Positions 1 through 7,974 of a DNA stretch of 64,000 nt are shown here, in pieces (the first letter of the stretch is position 1; each line of letters begins with the position of its first letter). Source of the DNA: GYS-P2D sp964414425 (GTDB lineage: Bacteria; Bacteroidota; Bacteroidia; Chitinophagales; Saprospiraceae); contig CAYPWL010000012.1 of assembly GCA_964414425.1 (NCBI GenBank), forward strand, positions 1-64,000, written 5' to 3'. The position numbers and the translations under genes were made by a program. Under the pieces are notes generated by a model, which was given only the letters and a program-made list of their open reading frames with translations, did no database searches and was not told where the DNA came from.

Positions 1-13
1 CACTTCAAGATCT

Positions 14-313
14 TTACTTGGATGAAAATAATCCCTCTAAGCGTTTAGTGTCTTGCGACAATAATAGAGATTCAAACTCATACAATCTATCGAGCGCTTC
101 TGCGATCTTCAACAAGGATTCAAATGATATTTTTCCAAATCGTTCAAATCTCTTGATACTTCCATAAGATACTCCCGATTTCTCGGCTAAATCCAATTGC
201 GTCAAGTTCATTTCCTTTCTGAGGATAGCCACATTCTGAGCAGTTAATTTAAGAATGTCAGACGGTACTTTAATTATACTGTATTTACCCATAATAGATA
301 ATATATTATTCAA
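14..313 (-). CDS. XRE-family HTH regulator, HipB-like
   Basis: This is a 99-residue single-domain helix-turn-helix protein. Residues about 27-75 form an XRE domain: the recognition region reads LTQLDLAEKSGVSYGSIKRFE and is followed by a leucine-rich helix. The longest frame begins with TTG at 313. The first ATG is at 292 (MGKYSIIK) and lies directly beside a repeated sequence, so 292 is the likelier start. Single-domain XRE proteins of this size are often antitoxins or autorepressors, HipB being the closest type. If so, a HipA-like kinase would be expected just beyond position 1, which is outside the window, so the toxin partner is inference. It lies on the same strand as the oxidoreductase gene upstream. 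Confidence 0.75.
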   Translation of the reverse strand: MNNILSIMGKYSIIKVPSDILKLTAQNVAILRKEMNLTQLDLAEKSGVSYGSIKRFERFGKISFESLLKIAEALDRLYEFESLLLSQDTKRLEGLFSSK

Positions 314-344
314 TAATACGACTAATTGATATAATAGATAATAT
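291..344 (-). promoter_or_regulatory. Direct repeat, candidate operator of the XRE gene
   Basis: The 14-base word ATAATAGATAATAT occurs twice, at 291-304 and 331-344, exactly 40 bases apart (about four helical turns). The first copy abuts the ATG at 292 and the second lies just upstream. Paired sites of this kind are typical of autoregulated XRE antitoxins. The binding role is inferred. Confidence 0.45.
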
Positions 345-366
345 TTTACTCACTTGAGCTGTAAAC

Positions 367-2643
367 CTACATCTTACTCACCGTCACCCGCACACTCTTA
401 GATATGGGTGTCTGGCTATCTCGTGCGTATTCATGGATAGGGATGAGCGGATTAGTTTCTGGGAAGTAGCTGGCCAGATTGCCCACGGGGATATCATATG
501 GCACTGCTAAGAAGTTCTCTACTTTACGGATCTGCCCATCATAATTAGATTGCAATCTGATCTTATCTTGTGCCTTGAAACCCAGGCGCTCCATATCTGC
601 AGGATTCATCATCACGATGCGGCGCTCGCCATAGATGCCTCGATAACGATCATCCAGACCATATATGGTCGTATTAAATTGATCGTGGGATCTGATCGTC
701 ATCATCAACAACTCCCCGTCTTGAAGTCCATGATCTGGCAACTGACACACCGTAAACTGCGCTCTGCCATCTGGCAACTTAGAAAAGTCTCCCACTCTCG
801 CATTGTTAGGCAGATAGAACTCCTTGCCATCTGCAGTGCGGTCATTGAAATCGGAGAAGCCACTCACCACCTTAGAAAGATCTGATCGAATGGCTCCATA
901 ATCTGTGGCATAGTTTATCCACGGAACATGATCGCTATCGCCAAAACACGCCTGCCCCAATGTTGAAATGATCATCGGCTCACTCATCAGCTTGTCACTG
1001 ATAGGCTCGAGCGAGCCTCTTGACGGCTGAACTTTACCCATACTATTCTCTACGGTTACGTAACGAGTCTGTCCTTTAGATTTATCGAGTTCTGATCGTC
1101 CCAAAGTTGGCAGTATCAACCCAACCTGTCCAGGATGGAGATGAGTGCGATTAAGCTTGGTGCTGACATGCACGGTAAGATCACAAGACTCCATTGCCTC
1201 AACTGTATAATGCGTATCTGATGCTGCTGTGAGAAAGTTCCCTCCCAAAGACATGAAAAACTTCGCTCGCTGTTCATGCATGGCGACAATGCACTCCACT
1301 ACGTCGGCGCCCTGCTCTGCTGGCGGCAGAAAGCCATACACAGAATTAATAGCTTCTCGTTGCTTCTCACTGATCTTATGATTAATTCCTACAGTGCGAT
1401 CTCCCTGCACATTGCTATGTCCACGTACGGGACAGGTCCCTGCACCGGGCTTGCCGATAGCTCCTTTCATTAGGAGCAGATTCACAACCTCGAATATGTT
1501 ATCGATGCCGTTTTTATGTTGTGTCAGACCCATCGCCCAGCAGATAATAATCCGTTTTGCGGGCTTTAGAATCTTCATGGCAGCATCAAATGACTCTTGC
1601 AACACGCCCGATCTCTCGATGAGTTCCGATAGCTCATAAGCTGCCAAATCTGCTTTGACTGCTTCGAAGCCGCTCGTCTTCTCCTTGATGAAGTTCTGAT
1701 CGAGGTGTAGATTATCTGACAAAAGCTCCTTTTGCATAGCTTTGAGGAGCGCGACATCTTCGTTTATCCGAACCTTGAGGTATACATCAGTGATCATCGT
1801 ACCCTGACCGAGCATATCTGATACCCGCTGTGGATTGCGGAAGCGCTTCAGTCCTGCTTCCTCCAGTGGATTTACGGTGATGACCTTAGCACCTTTTTCT
1901 TTGGCCTTCTGAAGTGCTGTCAGCATCCGAGGATGATTGGTGCCCGGATTCTGGCCTAGGATCATGATGACTTCAGCTTTGTTCAAGTCATCGAGCGTCA
2001 CTGATCCCTTTCCTATTCCAAGTGATCGTGACAATGCGACTCCCGAACTCTCGTGGCACATGTTAGAGCAGTCTGGAAGGTTGTTCGTACCCAATCGACG
2101 TGCCAAGAGACTATAGAGGTAAGCCGCTTCATTAGACGATCGACCAGAGGTGTAGAATATGGCTTCGTTAGGGTCGTCCAAGCTATTCAGCTGAGCTGCA
2201 ATCATCGAGAATGCCTCTTTCCAAGAAATAGGTTGATAGTGGCTCTCACCAGTTCTGATGATCATCGGTTCGGTGAGCCTTCCTGATTTGCCGATCTCAT
2301 AATCGGACCAAAATCGAAGCTCTTCAATACTATGCTTGGCAAAGAACTCATTTCCCACTTTGCTCAATGTGGCTTCTTCCGCAAGCGCCTTGGCGCCATT
2401 TTCACAATACTCTCCCAGTACAGATCGCTTATCATCTGGATCGGGCCATGCACATCCAGGGCAATCAAATCCATTCACCTTATTCATCGCATTAATTGCT
2501 TTAAAGGCCCGAATGGGTCCCATCTCACTCAGGAGATGATCAAGGGTCTTTTTTATCGCCCACGGTCCAGCTGCATACGCTGCTGGTTTGTCAAGTTTTA
2601 ATCCGGTGAACTTTTCAGAAAAAATCGATTTCTTTTTCGCCAT
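367..2643 (-). CDS. FdhF/YdeP family molybdopterin oxidoreductase
   Basis: The 758-residue protein has the length of the YdeP branch of the formate-dehydrogenase-like molybdopterin family. The N-terminal signature DCPGCAWPDP carries Cys61 and Cys64. Mid-protein motifs include GQNPGTNHPRML (about residues 230-241) and GTCPVRGHSNVQGDR (about 404), and the C-terminal molybdopterin dinucleotide-binding part contains SHDQFNTTIYGLDDRYRG. It has no signal peptide, so it is probably cytoplasmic. E. coli YdeP is linked to acid resistance, but substrates of the family are poorly known. No accessory subunit or cofactor-insertion gene is adjacent, so it stands alone. Family assignment is strong; the reaction is not known. 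Confidence 0.93.
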   Translation of the reverse strand: MAKKKSIFSEKFTGLKLDKPAAYAAGPWAIKKTLDHLLSEMGPIRAFKAINAMNKVNGFDCPGCAWPDPDDKRSVLGEYCENGAKALAEEATLSKVGNEFFAKHSIEELRFWSDYEIGKSGRLTEPMIIRTGESHYQPISWKEAFSMIAAQLNSLDDPNEAIFYTSGRSSNEAAYLYSLLARRLGTNNLPDCSNMCHESSGVALSRSLGIGKGSVTLDDLNKAEVIMILGQNPGTNHPRMLTALQKAKEKGAKVITVNPLEEAGLKRFRNPQRVSDMLGQGTMITDVYLKVRINEDVALLKAMQKELLSDNLHLDQNFIKEKTSGFEAVKADLAAYELSELIERSGVLQESFDAAMKILKPAKRIIICWAMGLTQHKNGIDNIFEVVNLLLMKGAIGKPGAGTCPVRGHSNVQGDRTVGINHKISEKQREAINSVYGFLPPAEQGADVVECIVAMHEQRAKFFMSLGGNFLTAASDTHYTVEAMESCDLTVHVSTKLNRTHLHPGQVGLILPTLGRSELDKSKGQTRYVTVENSMGKVQPSRGSLEPISDKLMSEPMIISTLGQACFGDSDHVPWINYATDYGAIRSDLSKVVSGFSDFNDRTADGKEFYLPNNARVGDFSKLPDGRAQFTVCQLPDHGLQDGELLMMTIRSHDQFNTTIYGLDDRYRGIYGERRIVMMNPADMERLGFKAQDKIRLQSNYDGQIRKVENFLAVPYDIPVGNLASYFPETNPLIPIHEYARDSQTPISKSVRVTVSKM

Positions 2644-2744
2644 CGTAGATAAAGGACTTTTGATCCTGACGACAAATTAATGTGTAGAGTTTAGTTCTCA
2701 GTAGTTTTTTAGTAAATCCGTGCATTATTAGTCAACATTCCTTT

Positions 2745-2895
2745 TTTGAGTCTTAACACTCGATATTTCATACTCGATACTTGACTATTGTATTTGATAC
2801 TTTGTATTTGATACTCGTCACTCGATACTTTACTAATGAACTTGATACTTTGTATTTGATACTCGATACTCAATACTCGATACTCGCCATACATT
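2745..2895. repeat. Degenerate short tandem repeat tract
   Basis: Between the oxidoreductase and the gluconate-dehydrogenase-like gene, about 150 bases are built from variants of one word: TACTCGATACT, with related forms such as GATACTTTGTATTTGATACT. Runs of the 7-mer unit GATACTC are densest at 2858-2888. A short open frame crosses the tract on the minus strand, but it only encodes the repeat (VLSIEYQIQSIK-like) and is not a credible gene. The function is unknown. Confidence 0.7.
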
Positions 2896-2924
2896 TACTA
2901 TCTTGGAGGAGTTAATACGAAACT

Positions 2925-3461
2925 ATGACCCGTAGAGAAATTCTAAAGTACACTTCGCTACTCACTGGAACGGCCATAGCCGCACCGCTGATGACGAGTG
3001 TATTATCCGGATGCCATGAAGGCCACACTGCTGTTGCAGATTATGAGCCACAGTTTTTCAGCTCAGAGGATTTCAGTTTCCTCACTGAGCTCATTGATGT
3101 CATACTGCCTAAGTCAGATAGCCCTGCTGCATCTGAAGTTGGTGTGCATCAACTCATCGATAAGATGGTCGCAGAAGTGTATGACGAACCTGCGCAGAAA
3201 GCTTATCAAGAACAGTTCAGTGCACTCAAAAATGGATTAGCAGATCATCAAGGAGACGATTTGCTGACCGCATTGAATAATCTGTTAACAGACACTGGTT
3301 CTGCGTCACGTGGAGCGTTACTCACCATCAAGCAGCAGACCGTTGCTTATTATCTAAGCACTGAGGAGGTGAGTATGAATTTTTTGAATTATCTACCTGT
3401 CCCAGGAGAATACGAAGGATGTATTACAACTGAGTCAGTAGGAAACAAAGCATGGGCATGA
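2925..3461 (+). CDS. Gluconate 2-dehydrogenase subunit 3 family protein
   Basis: This 178-residue exported protein begins with a twin-arginine-like leader (TRREILKYTSLLTGTAIAAP), followed by a cysteine at position 30 (SGC) that could be lipidated. The body, with FSSEDFSFLTELIDVILPKSDSP, matches the gluconate 2-dehydrogenase subunit 3 family. These are small partners or chaperones of membrane-bound GMC-type dehydrogenases. Its stop overlaps the start of the downstream GMC oxidoreductase by 10 bases, which points to translational coupling and a two-subunit enzyme. A GGAGG-like site precedes the ATG. No cytochrome subunit is adjacent. Confidence 0.88.
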   Translation: MTRREILKYTSLLTGTAIAAPLMTSVLSGCHEGHTAVADYEPQFFSSEDFSFLTELIDVILPKSDSPAASEVGVHQLIDKMVAEVYDEPAQKAYQEQFSALKNGLADHQGDDLLTALNNLLTDTGSASRGALLTIKQQTVAYYLSTEEVSMNFLNYLPVPGEYEGCITTESVGNKAWA

Positions 3462-5173
3462 CATATATAAATACCAAAGGAAAAGCAGAACGAACGTATG
3501 ACGCCATAGTTGTCGGGTCAGGCATCAGTGGCGGTTACGCTGCCATGGAGCTATGCCTCAAAGGATATAAGGTCTTAATGTTGGAGCGAGGCAGAATGGT
3601 ACATCATCAAGATTACCCCACTGCCAGCCTCGAAAAGTGGGAGCTACCTAATCAGAATACGGTCAGCAAGGCAGAGATCGACAAGCATTACTTCAAGCAA
3701 AATCGCCTAAGCTGGTGGGTTCATGAAGACAATAAGCACTTCATCAACAAAGACGATGAATATCCTTACGATGAGGATCACCGATTCGACTGGATACGGG
3801 GACACCACGTGGGAGGTAGATCGCTTATGTGGGGCAAGCATTGCTATAGATGGAGTGATATCGACTTTAAGGGTAATCTCAAAGATGGTATTGCCATTGA
3901 TTGGCCTATACGCTACAAAGATATCGAACCGTGGTATGATAAGGTAGAACGATTCGTGGGTGTGGCGGGTCAGGCAGAAGGCTTGAAGCAAGTGCCGGAT
4001 GGAGTATTCTTAAAGCCATTCGAGTTAAACTGTGCCGAGCAACACTTTAGACAGTCTGTCGCAGAAAAGTTTCCTGTTAGAGTTGTTACTCCTGGTCGAG
4101 TAGCGCACTTGACAGAATATGATCCTGAGATACACCTTGGTAACCGTGGTCAGTGTCAGACCAGAAATAAATGTTGGCGAGGCTGCCCATATGGTGCCTA
4201 CTTCAGTAGTCAATCAGCAACCCTCCCTGTAGCAACAGAGACTGGTAATCTCACCATACGACCTATGAGTATCGTTTCTAAGATTACTTTTGACACGGAG
4301 TCTCGTCGTGCCGATAGCGTTAGGGTGAAAGATGCCGAAACAGGTGAAGAGATGGAGTTCTTTGCCAGAATTATCTTCTGCAATGCCTCAACGGTGGGTA
4401 CTACGGCGATCCTACAAAACAGTCGATCAGATGAATTTCCTGATGGCCTTGGCAATAGCAGTGGAGAGTTGGGCCATAACCTGATGGACCACCATTATGG
4501 TATGGGCGCAGGAGGTACTTTACCAGGATTTAAGGATACTTATTACAAAGGGGATAAACCCTTAGGATTCTATATCCCAAGATTCAGAAATATCGACGAT
4601 GCAACCAGACGAGATGATTATATCCGAGGGTTTGGCTACCAGGGTCGAGCAGTTAGAAATGTCAACAATCCACCTGAGCTGATTGGTGCTGATCTGAAAG
4701 AAGAGATCTTCTCACCTGGTCCATATGGATTCTCTATGACTTGCTTTGGTGAGGTACTACCTTATCATGACAATAAGATGTATCTCAACTTTGACAAAAG
4801 AGACCAGCATGATATGCCGATCATCACTTTTGATGCGAAGTTGCGAGATAATGAGATCGCCATGAGAAAAGATGGTGTTGACTGTGCTATTGAGATGCTG
4901 GAGGCTGCGGGCTGTACAGATATCTGGAGCTATAATGATCCCACTGCCATAGGAGCGGCTATCCATGAGATGGGAACTGCCCGCATGGGTCGTGATCCTA
5001 AGACCAGTGTACTTAACAAGTGGAATCAAATGCATGATGTGGACAACGTATTTATCACTGATGGGTCGTGTATGACGAGTGCAGCTACACAGAATCCGAG
5101 TCTGACCTATATGGCATTAACCGCAAGAGCAGTAGATTATATGCACAAGCAAGTGAACGAAGGGAATCTCTAA
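3452..5173 (+). CDS. GMC family FAD-dependent oxidoreductase, large subunit
   Basis: The 573-residue flavoprotein has an N-terminal FAD-binding motif (VVGSGISGGYAAMELCLKG, about residues 20-38), followed by ERGR of the GMC fold. Near the C-terminus, IHEMGTARMG supplies the conserved His505 and NPSLTYMA supplies Asn548, the usual GMC active-site pair. A cysteine-rich stretch (RNKCWRGCPYGAYF) is typical of gluconate/sorbitol dehydrogenase-type members. It lacks its own signal peptide and is probably exported with subunit 3 through the Tat leader of that partner. Sugar, sugar acid or polyol oxidation is the likely role; the exact substrate cannot be read. Confidence 0.92.
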   Translation: MGMTYINTKGKAERTYDAIVVGSGISGGYAAMELCLKGYKVLMLERGRMVHHQDYPTASLEKWELPNQNTVSKAEIDKHYFKQNRLSWWVHEDNKHFINKDDEYPYDEDHRFDWIRGHHVGGRSLMWGKHCYRWSDIDFKGNLKDGIAIDWPIRYKDIEPWYDKVERFVGVAGQAEGLKQVPDGVFLKPFELNCAEQHFRQSVAEKFPVRVVTPGRVAHLTEYDPEIHLGNRGQCQTRNKCWRGCPYGAYFSSQSATLPVATETGNLTIRPMSIVSKITFDTESRRADSVRVKDAETGEEMEFFARIIFCNASTVGTTAILQNSRSDEFPDGLGNSSGELGHNLMDHHYGMGAGGTLPGFKDTYYKGDKPLGFYIPRFRNIDDATRRDDYIRGFGYQGRAVRNVNNPPELIGADLKEEIFSPGPYGFSMTCFGEVLPYHDNKMYLNFDKRDQHDMPIITFDAKLRDNEIAMRKDGVDCAIEMLEAAGCTDIWSYNDPTAIGAAIHEMGTARMGRDPKTSVLNKWNQMHDVDNVFITDGSCMTSAATQNPSLTYMALTARAVDYMHKQVNEGNL

Positions 5174-5230
5174 TTGGTCAGTGTCGAGCCAGCAAATTAG
5201 ACTTATATTCGCTTGAGTATTATATGTAAT

Positions 5231-5755
5231 ATGAAACAGCTCATAACAGTATTTTCATTGACCCTCTGGTCACTATTAGCAACATGCGGTTGACAAGGTA
5301 CAAGTGATAAAGTAGCTGAATCCAATACACCTGCGAAACCGCATATAGCTTTGCAAGAAATCCGCAAGGCTGGTGACCTTGCGAAAGCTGAAAGCAAGGA
5401 TGTATCTGTATATGCGCCCTGGTGTACTAAATGTTAGAAGATGAAAAAGACCACATTTCAAAATCAAGAGTTCATCGATGTTATCAACAACAACTTTGTT
5501 CCGATACAGATTGATGCACAAGAAAGTAAGGACACTCTCTGGGGAGAAGAGACCATAAGGAATACAAATTTTGATGCCTCTCGTGAGTCTGCTAACAGCA
5601 AAAGCTGTCACGAAATACTCAATAAGATGGAAGATGAATCAATTCCGAATGTCTTAGTTCTGGATTATGATCTGAATAATTTTGCCTCAATCTTAGGTAA
5701 TAGAGATGCTCAAGTATTAAGGTCATTTGTTTCTGTGAATACTGGTAGATTTTAA
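5231..5755 (+). pseudogene. Thioredoxin-like lipoprotein, broken by two stop codons
   Basis: Reading from the ATG at 5231 gives a lipoprotein leader (MKQLITVFSLTLWSLLATCG) that ends at an in-frame TGA at 5291-5293. The same frame continues into a thioredoxin-like domain with the redox motif APWCTKC, then meets a TAG at 5435-5437 directly after the second cysteine. It then continues open through KMKKTTFQNQEFIDVINNNF and a cis-proline region (SIPNVLVLD) to 5755. One frame holds the whole domain, so two nonsense changes rather than a frameshift broke it. The open part after 5441 could still be translated, but it would lack the active-site motif. Confidence 0.75.
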
Positions 5756-5758
5756 ACT

Positions 5759-5965
5759 ATGATATCCTTAGGATTTCTATTTTTCGGTGGTGGTTTTGTT
5801 GTAACACTACTCAAGGCACTTGGCAAACTACTCACGAAGGATTGGGAGCAGGAAAAGTTTTCTGCACTCTCTGTAGTTAATCTTTTTAAGTGGCCTTTGA
5901 TTTTCTTTGTACTCATGTGTTTATTTATAGCATATGGAATTCCATATTTAGAACAGCCATCATAA
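5759..5965 (+). CDS. Small two-helix membrane protein
   Basis: This 68-residue frame starts one base after the stop codon of the decayed thioredoxin-like gene, so the two were probably an operon. It has two hydrophobic segments, about residues 2-20 and 45-63, joined by a charged linker (TKDWEQEKFS). No family is recognised. Hydrophobicity and tight spacing support it as a real gene, but its partner is broken and it may be decaying too. Confidence 0.45.
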   Translation: MISLGFLFFGGGFVVTLLKALGKLLTKDWEQEKFSALSVVNLFKWPLIFFVLMCLFIAYGIPYLEQPS

Positions 5966-6077
5966 TTCCATCTATTCGTAGTCGATTCTTACGTTTTTAA
6001 TGCCCTCTGATTATTAAGAATAGATGGCACTTCATAGAGATGTTATTATTGAGTCTTTGTAAATCCTGAAATGCACT

Positions 6078-6995
6078 GTGAACTACTATTTTGAATTACA
6101 AATTCTCCGAATCAAGCGCTGGTTTGATTACATAGGATTCCCACCCATTGTGGGCATTATGATTACGTGCGTTCTCTTTATCATCGTGGCCCAAGTGTTG
6201 TTTTACAAGACGTCGTATGCCCCCTATCTCATGAAAAGCATGTGTGCCAGCCTACTTATGAAACTGGGCGGCAGCCGCCGCAATGAGTTGATTCGTCTGC
6301 TATATGGATCGATTAATTATCGCAAGATTAGAATTGCCGAAAACCTCATTATTGCGGCCCCTTTTGCTCTCTACTTGCTATACGAGCAGCGATGGTGGAT
6401 GACCGGAATTATGATCGTTGCACCAATCTTAATGGCTCGAGTCAAGTTCTCTCCCTCAACCTACTGGATCGTACCCACTCCCTTTAAAAGGCTGCTACAT
6501 GAATATACTACAGGATTCAGAAAATACTTTTGGCTGATTTTAATGATCTACTACATCTTTGGGCAGTCCATCGTAGTAAACAATTTCACGTTGAGCATGG
6601 TATGTCTGATTGCCTTGGGCCTTTTTGGAATGTCATTCATGATGCTACTGGAACATCGATATTTTATCTGGCTCCATACTAAAGACGTCAAAACCTTCTT
6701 ACGCTACAAGTGTATGGTAGCTATTACAGCGGTATCCATATTAGTTGCTCCTGCCGCATTCTTTCTGCTGATATGCCATCTTGATCAGTGGCTATTCATT
6801 TTAGGGGGCTATCTCTTGGCACTACTCTATCAGGTATATGGTATACTCACCAAATATTCTGCCTACCCCAGGGAGTTATCCTTAATTAAGTCTATAATTT
6901 TTGTCGGAGGCATATTATTTCCACTATTGATCCCATTTATCATGATAGCTTACTACAAGCAGTCAGAGAATAATATCTTTCCAATATTGTCATGA
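6078..6995 (+). CDS. ABC exporter membrane protein (permease)
   Basis: The 305-residue integral membrane protein has about eight to ten hydrophobic segments and no recognisable soluble domain. The start is GTG at 6078 (NYYFELQILRIKRW). The last bases overlap the following ATPase gene by 4 bases (ATGA), which marks a two-gene ABC transporter. Permeases of this small, weakly conserved kind occur in Bacteroidota next to ABC-2-type ATPases; the cargo is unknown. Assignment as permease rests mainly on the neighbour. Confidence 0.75.
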   Translation: MNYYFELQILRIKRWFDYIGFPPIVGIMITCVLFIIVAQVLFYKTSYAPYLMKSMCASLLMKLGGSRRNELIRLLYGSINYRKIRIAENLIIAAPFALYLLYEQRWWMTGIMIVAPILMARVKFSPSTYWIVPTPFKRLLHEYTTGFRKYFWLILMIYYIFGQSIVVNNFTLSMVCLIALGLFGMSFMMLLEHRYFIWLHTKDVKTFLRYKCMVAITAVSILVAPAAFFLLICHLDQWLFILGGYLLALLYQVYGILTKYSAYPRELSLIKSIIFVGGILFPLLIPFIMIAYYKQSENNIFPILS

Positions 6996-7669
6996 TTCAC
7001 ATCAAAGATCTACATAAAAGCTATGGAAAGAAGCCAGTACTCAAGGGTATCAATTATACCTTTGACGAAGGTAAAGTCTATGGCGTGGTAGGCAAAAATG
7101 GGGCAGGGAAAACTACGTTTTTTAAATGTATTGCTGGATTGCTTACCTATGAGGGAGAGATCAATATCGACCAATCTCATGCGAAACAGAAAATAGGATT
7201 CCTCTATACTAATCCGATCACGATGAGTTATGTCACGGGTTGGGAATACCTAAAGCTCCATTGCACATCCAGAGGTATAACAAGAGAGGATTATCAGGAG
7301 CAAAACATCTTTGAACTACCCTTGGATCAGTACATAGAACACTACTCTACAGGCATGCTTAAGAAGTTGGCTTTCTTGGCAATTTTGCTACAACGCAATG
7401 ACATATACATCCTCGACGAGCCCTTTAATGGTGTCGATATCCAAAGTAACATTATACTCTCCGCAGTCATCCAGAAATTTAAGGCCACTCAAAAGACACT
7501 CCTAATTTCGTCGCATATCTATTCCTCTCTACAAGAGAACTGTGATGAGATCTGCATCCTCAATCAAGGTATGTTAGAGGATCCTGTGCACAAGGATGAC
7601 TTTGGTCGATTAGGAGAGCAGTTGAAGAATGACATTGTTGATACCAAGCTTGACAACTTACAGTTGTAA
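6992..7669 (+). CDS. ABC transporter ATP-binding protein
   Basis: The 225-residue nucleotide-binding subunit has Walker A GKNGAGKT (residues 34-41), a degenerate signature YSTGMLKKL, Walker B IYILDEP and a switch histidine in LLISSH. The Q-loop region reads IGFLYTNP, without a glutamine, as is usual for ABC-2-type exporters that carry a PEEP-like sequence there. It overlaps the permease gene by 4 bases and must form one transporter with it. The substrate is unknown. Confidence 0.93.
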   Translation: MIHIKDLHKSYGKKPVLKGINYTFDEGKVYGVVGKNGAGKTTFFKCIAGLLTYEGEINIDQSHAKQKIGFLYTNPITMSYVTGWEYLKLHCTSRGITREDYQEQNIFELPLDQYIEHYSTGMLKKLAFLAILLQRNDIYILDEPFNGVDIQSNIILSAVIQKFKATQKTLLISSHIYSSLQENCDEICILNQGMLEDPVHKDDFGRLGEQLKNDIVDTKLDNLQL

Positions 7670-7974
7670 AGCTGTACAACTCGTATTGAGAATCGTTACT
7701 CGATCAATATGGTAACACCCTTTGAAGATCTATCCGCAAGGTCGAGCCCTCCCTTTTTCAAATCGACAATAAGGAGATTTCTATATAGTTGATTAACAAG
7801 CATTAGTTAATTCTCCCTGTAAAACAGTCGTTAGGTCTAAGGACTTATATAATTGAAAATCAAGTATTTAGATATCCAGCCTCACCGGCAGGCGGGCTCA
7901 GTCGTGCCTCAATCGATATGAAGAAAGTGATTCCTTTATATCAACAATTGGATTACTCGTCACTTCAACTTGAA
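7670..7974. other. Intergenic region between convergent genes
   Basis: This stretch lies between the ABC transporter and the fusion enzyme, which converge on it. A perfect 7-base hairpin (arms 7662-7668 and 7675-7681) spans the end of the ATPase gene, but no T-run follows. A GC-rich imperfect palindrome at 7879-7897 (GCCTCACCGGCAGGCGGGC) stands out from the AT-rich surroundings and resembles interspersed GC-rich words seen in Bacteroidota intergenic DNA. Nothing else is recognisable. Confidence 0.4.

Noticed and set aside
2709..2894. A 61-residue open frame on the minus strand.
   Set aside because: It only translates the GATACTC-like repeat tract and has no domain or ribosome-binding site of its own.
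5231..5755. Selenocysteine or readthrough at the TGA of the thioredoxin-like gene.
   Set aside because: The TGA lies in the lipoprotein leader, a TAG follows too, and no SECIS-like element was seen. Decay is simpler.
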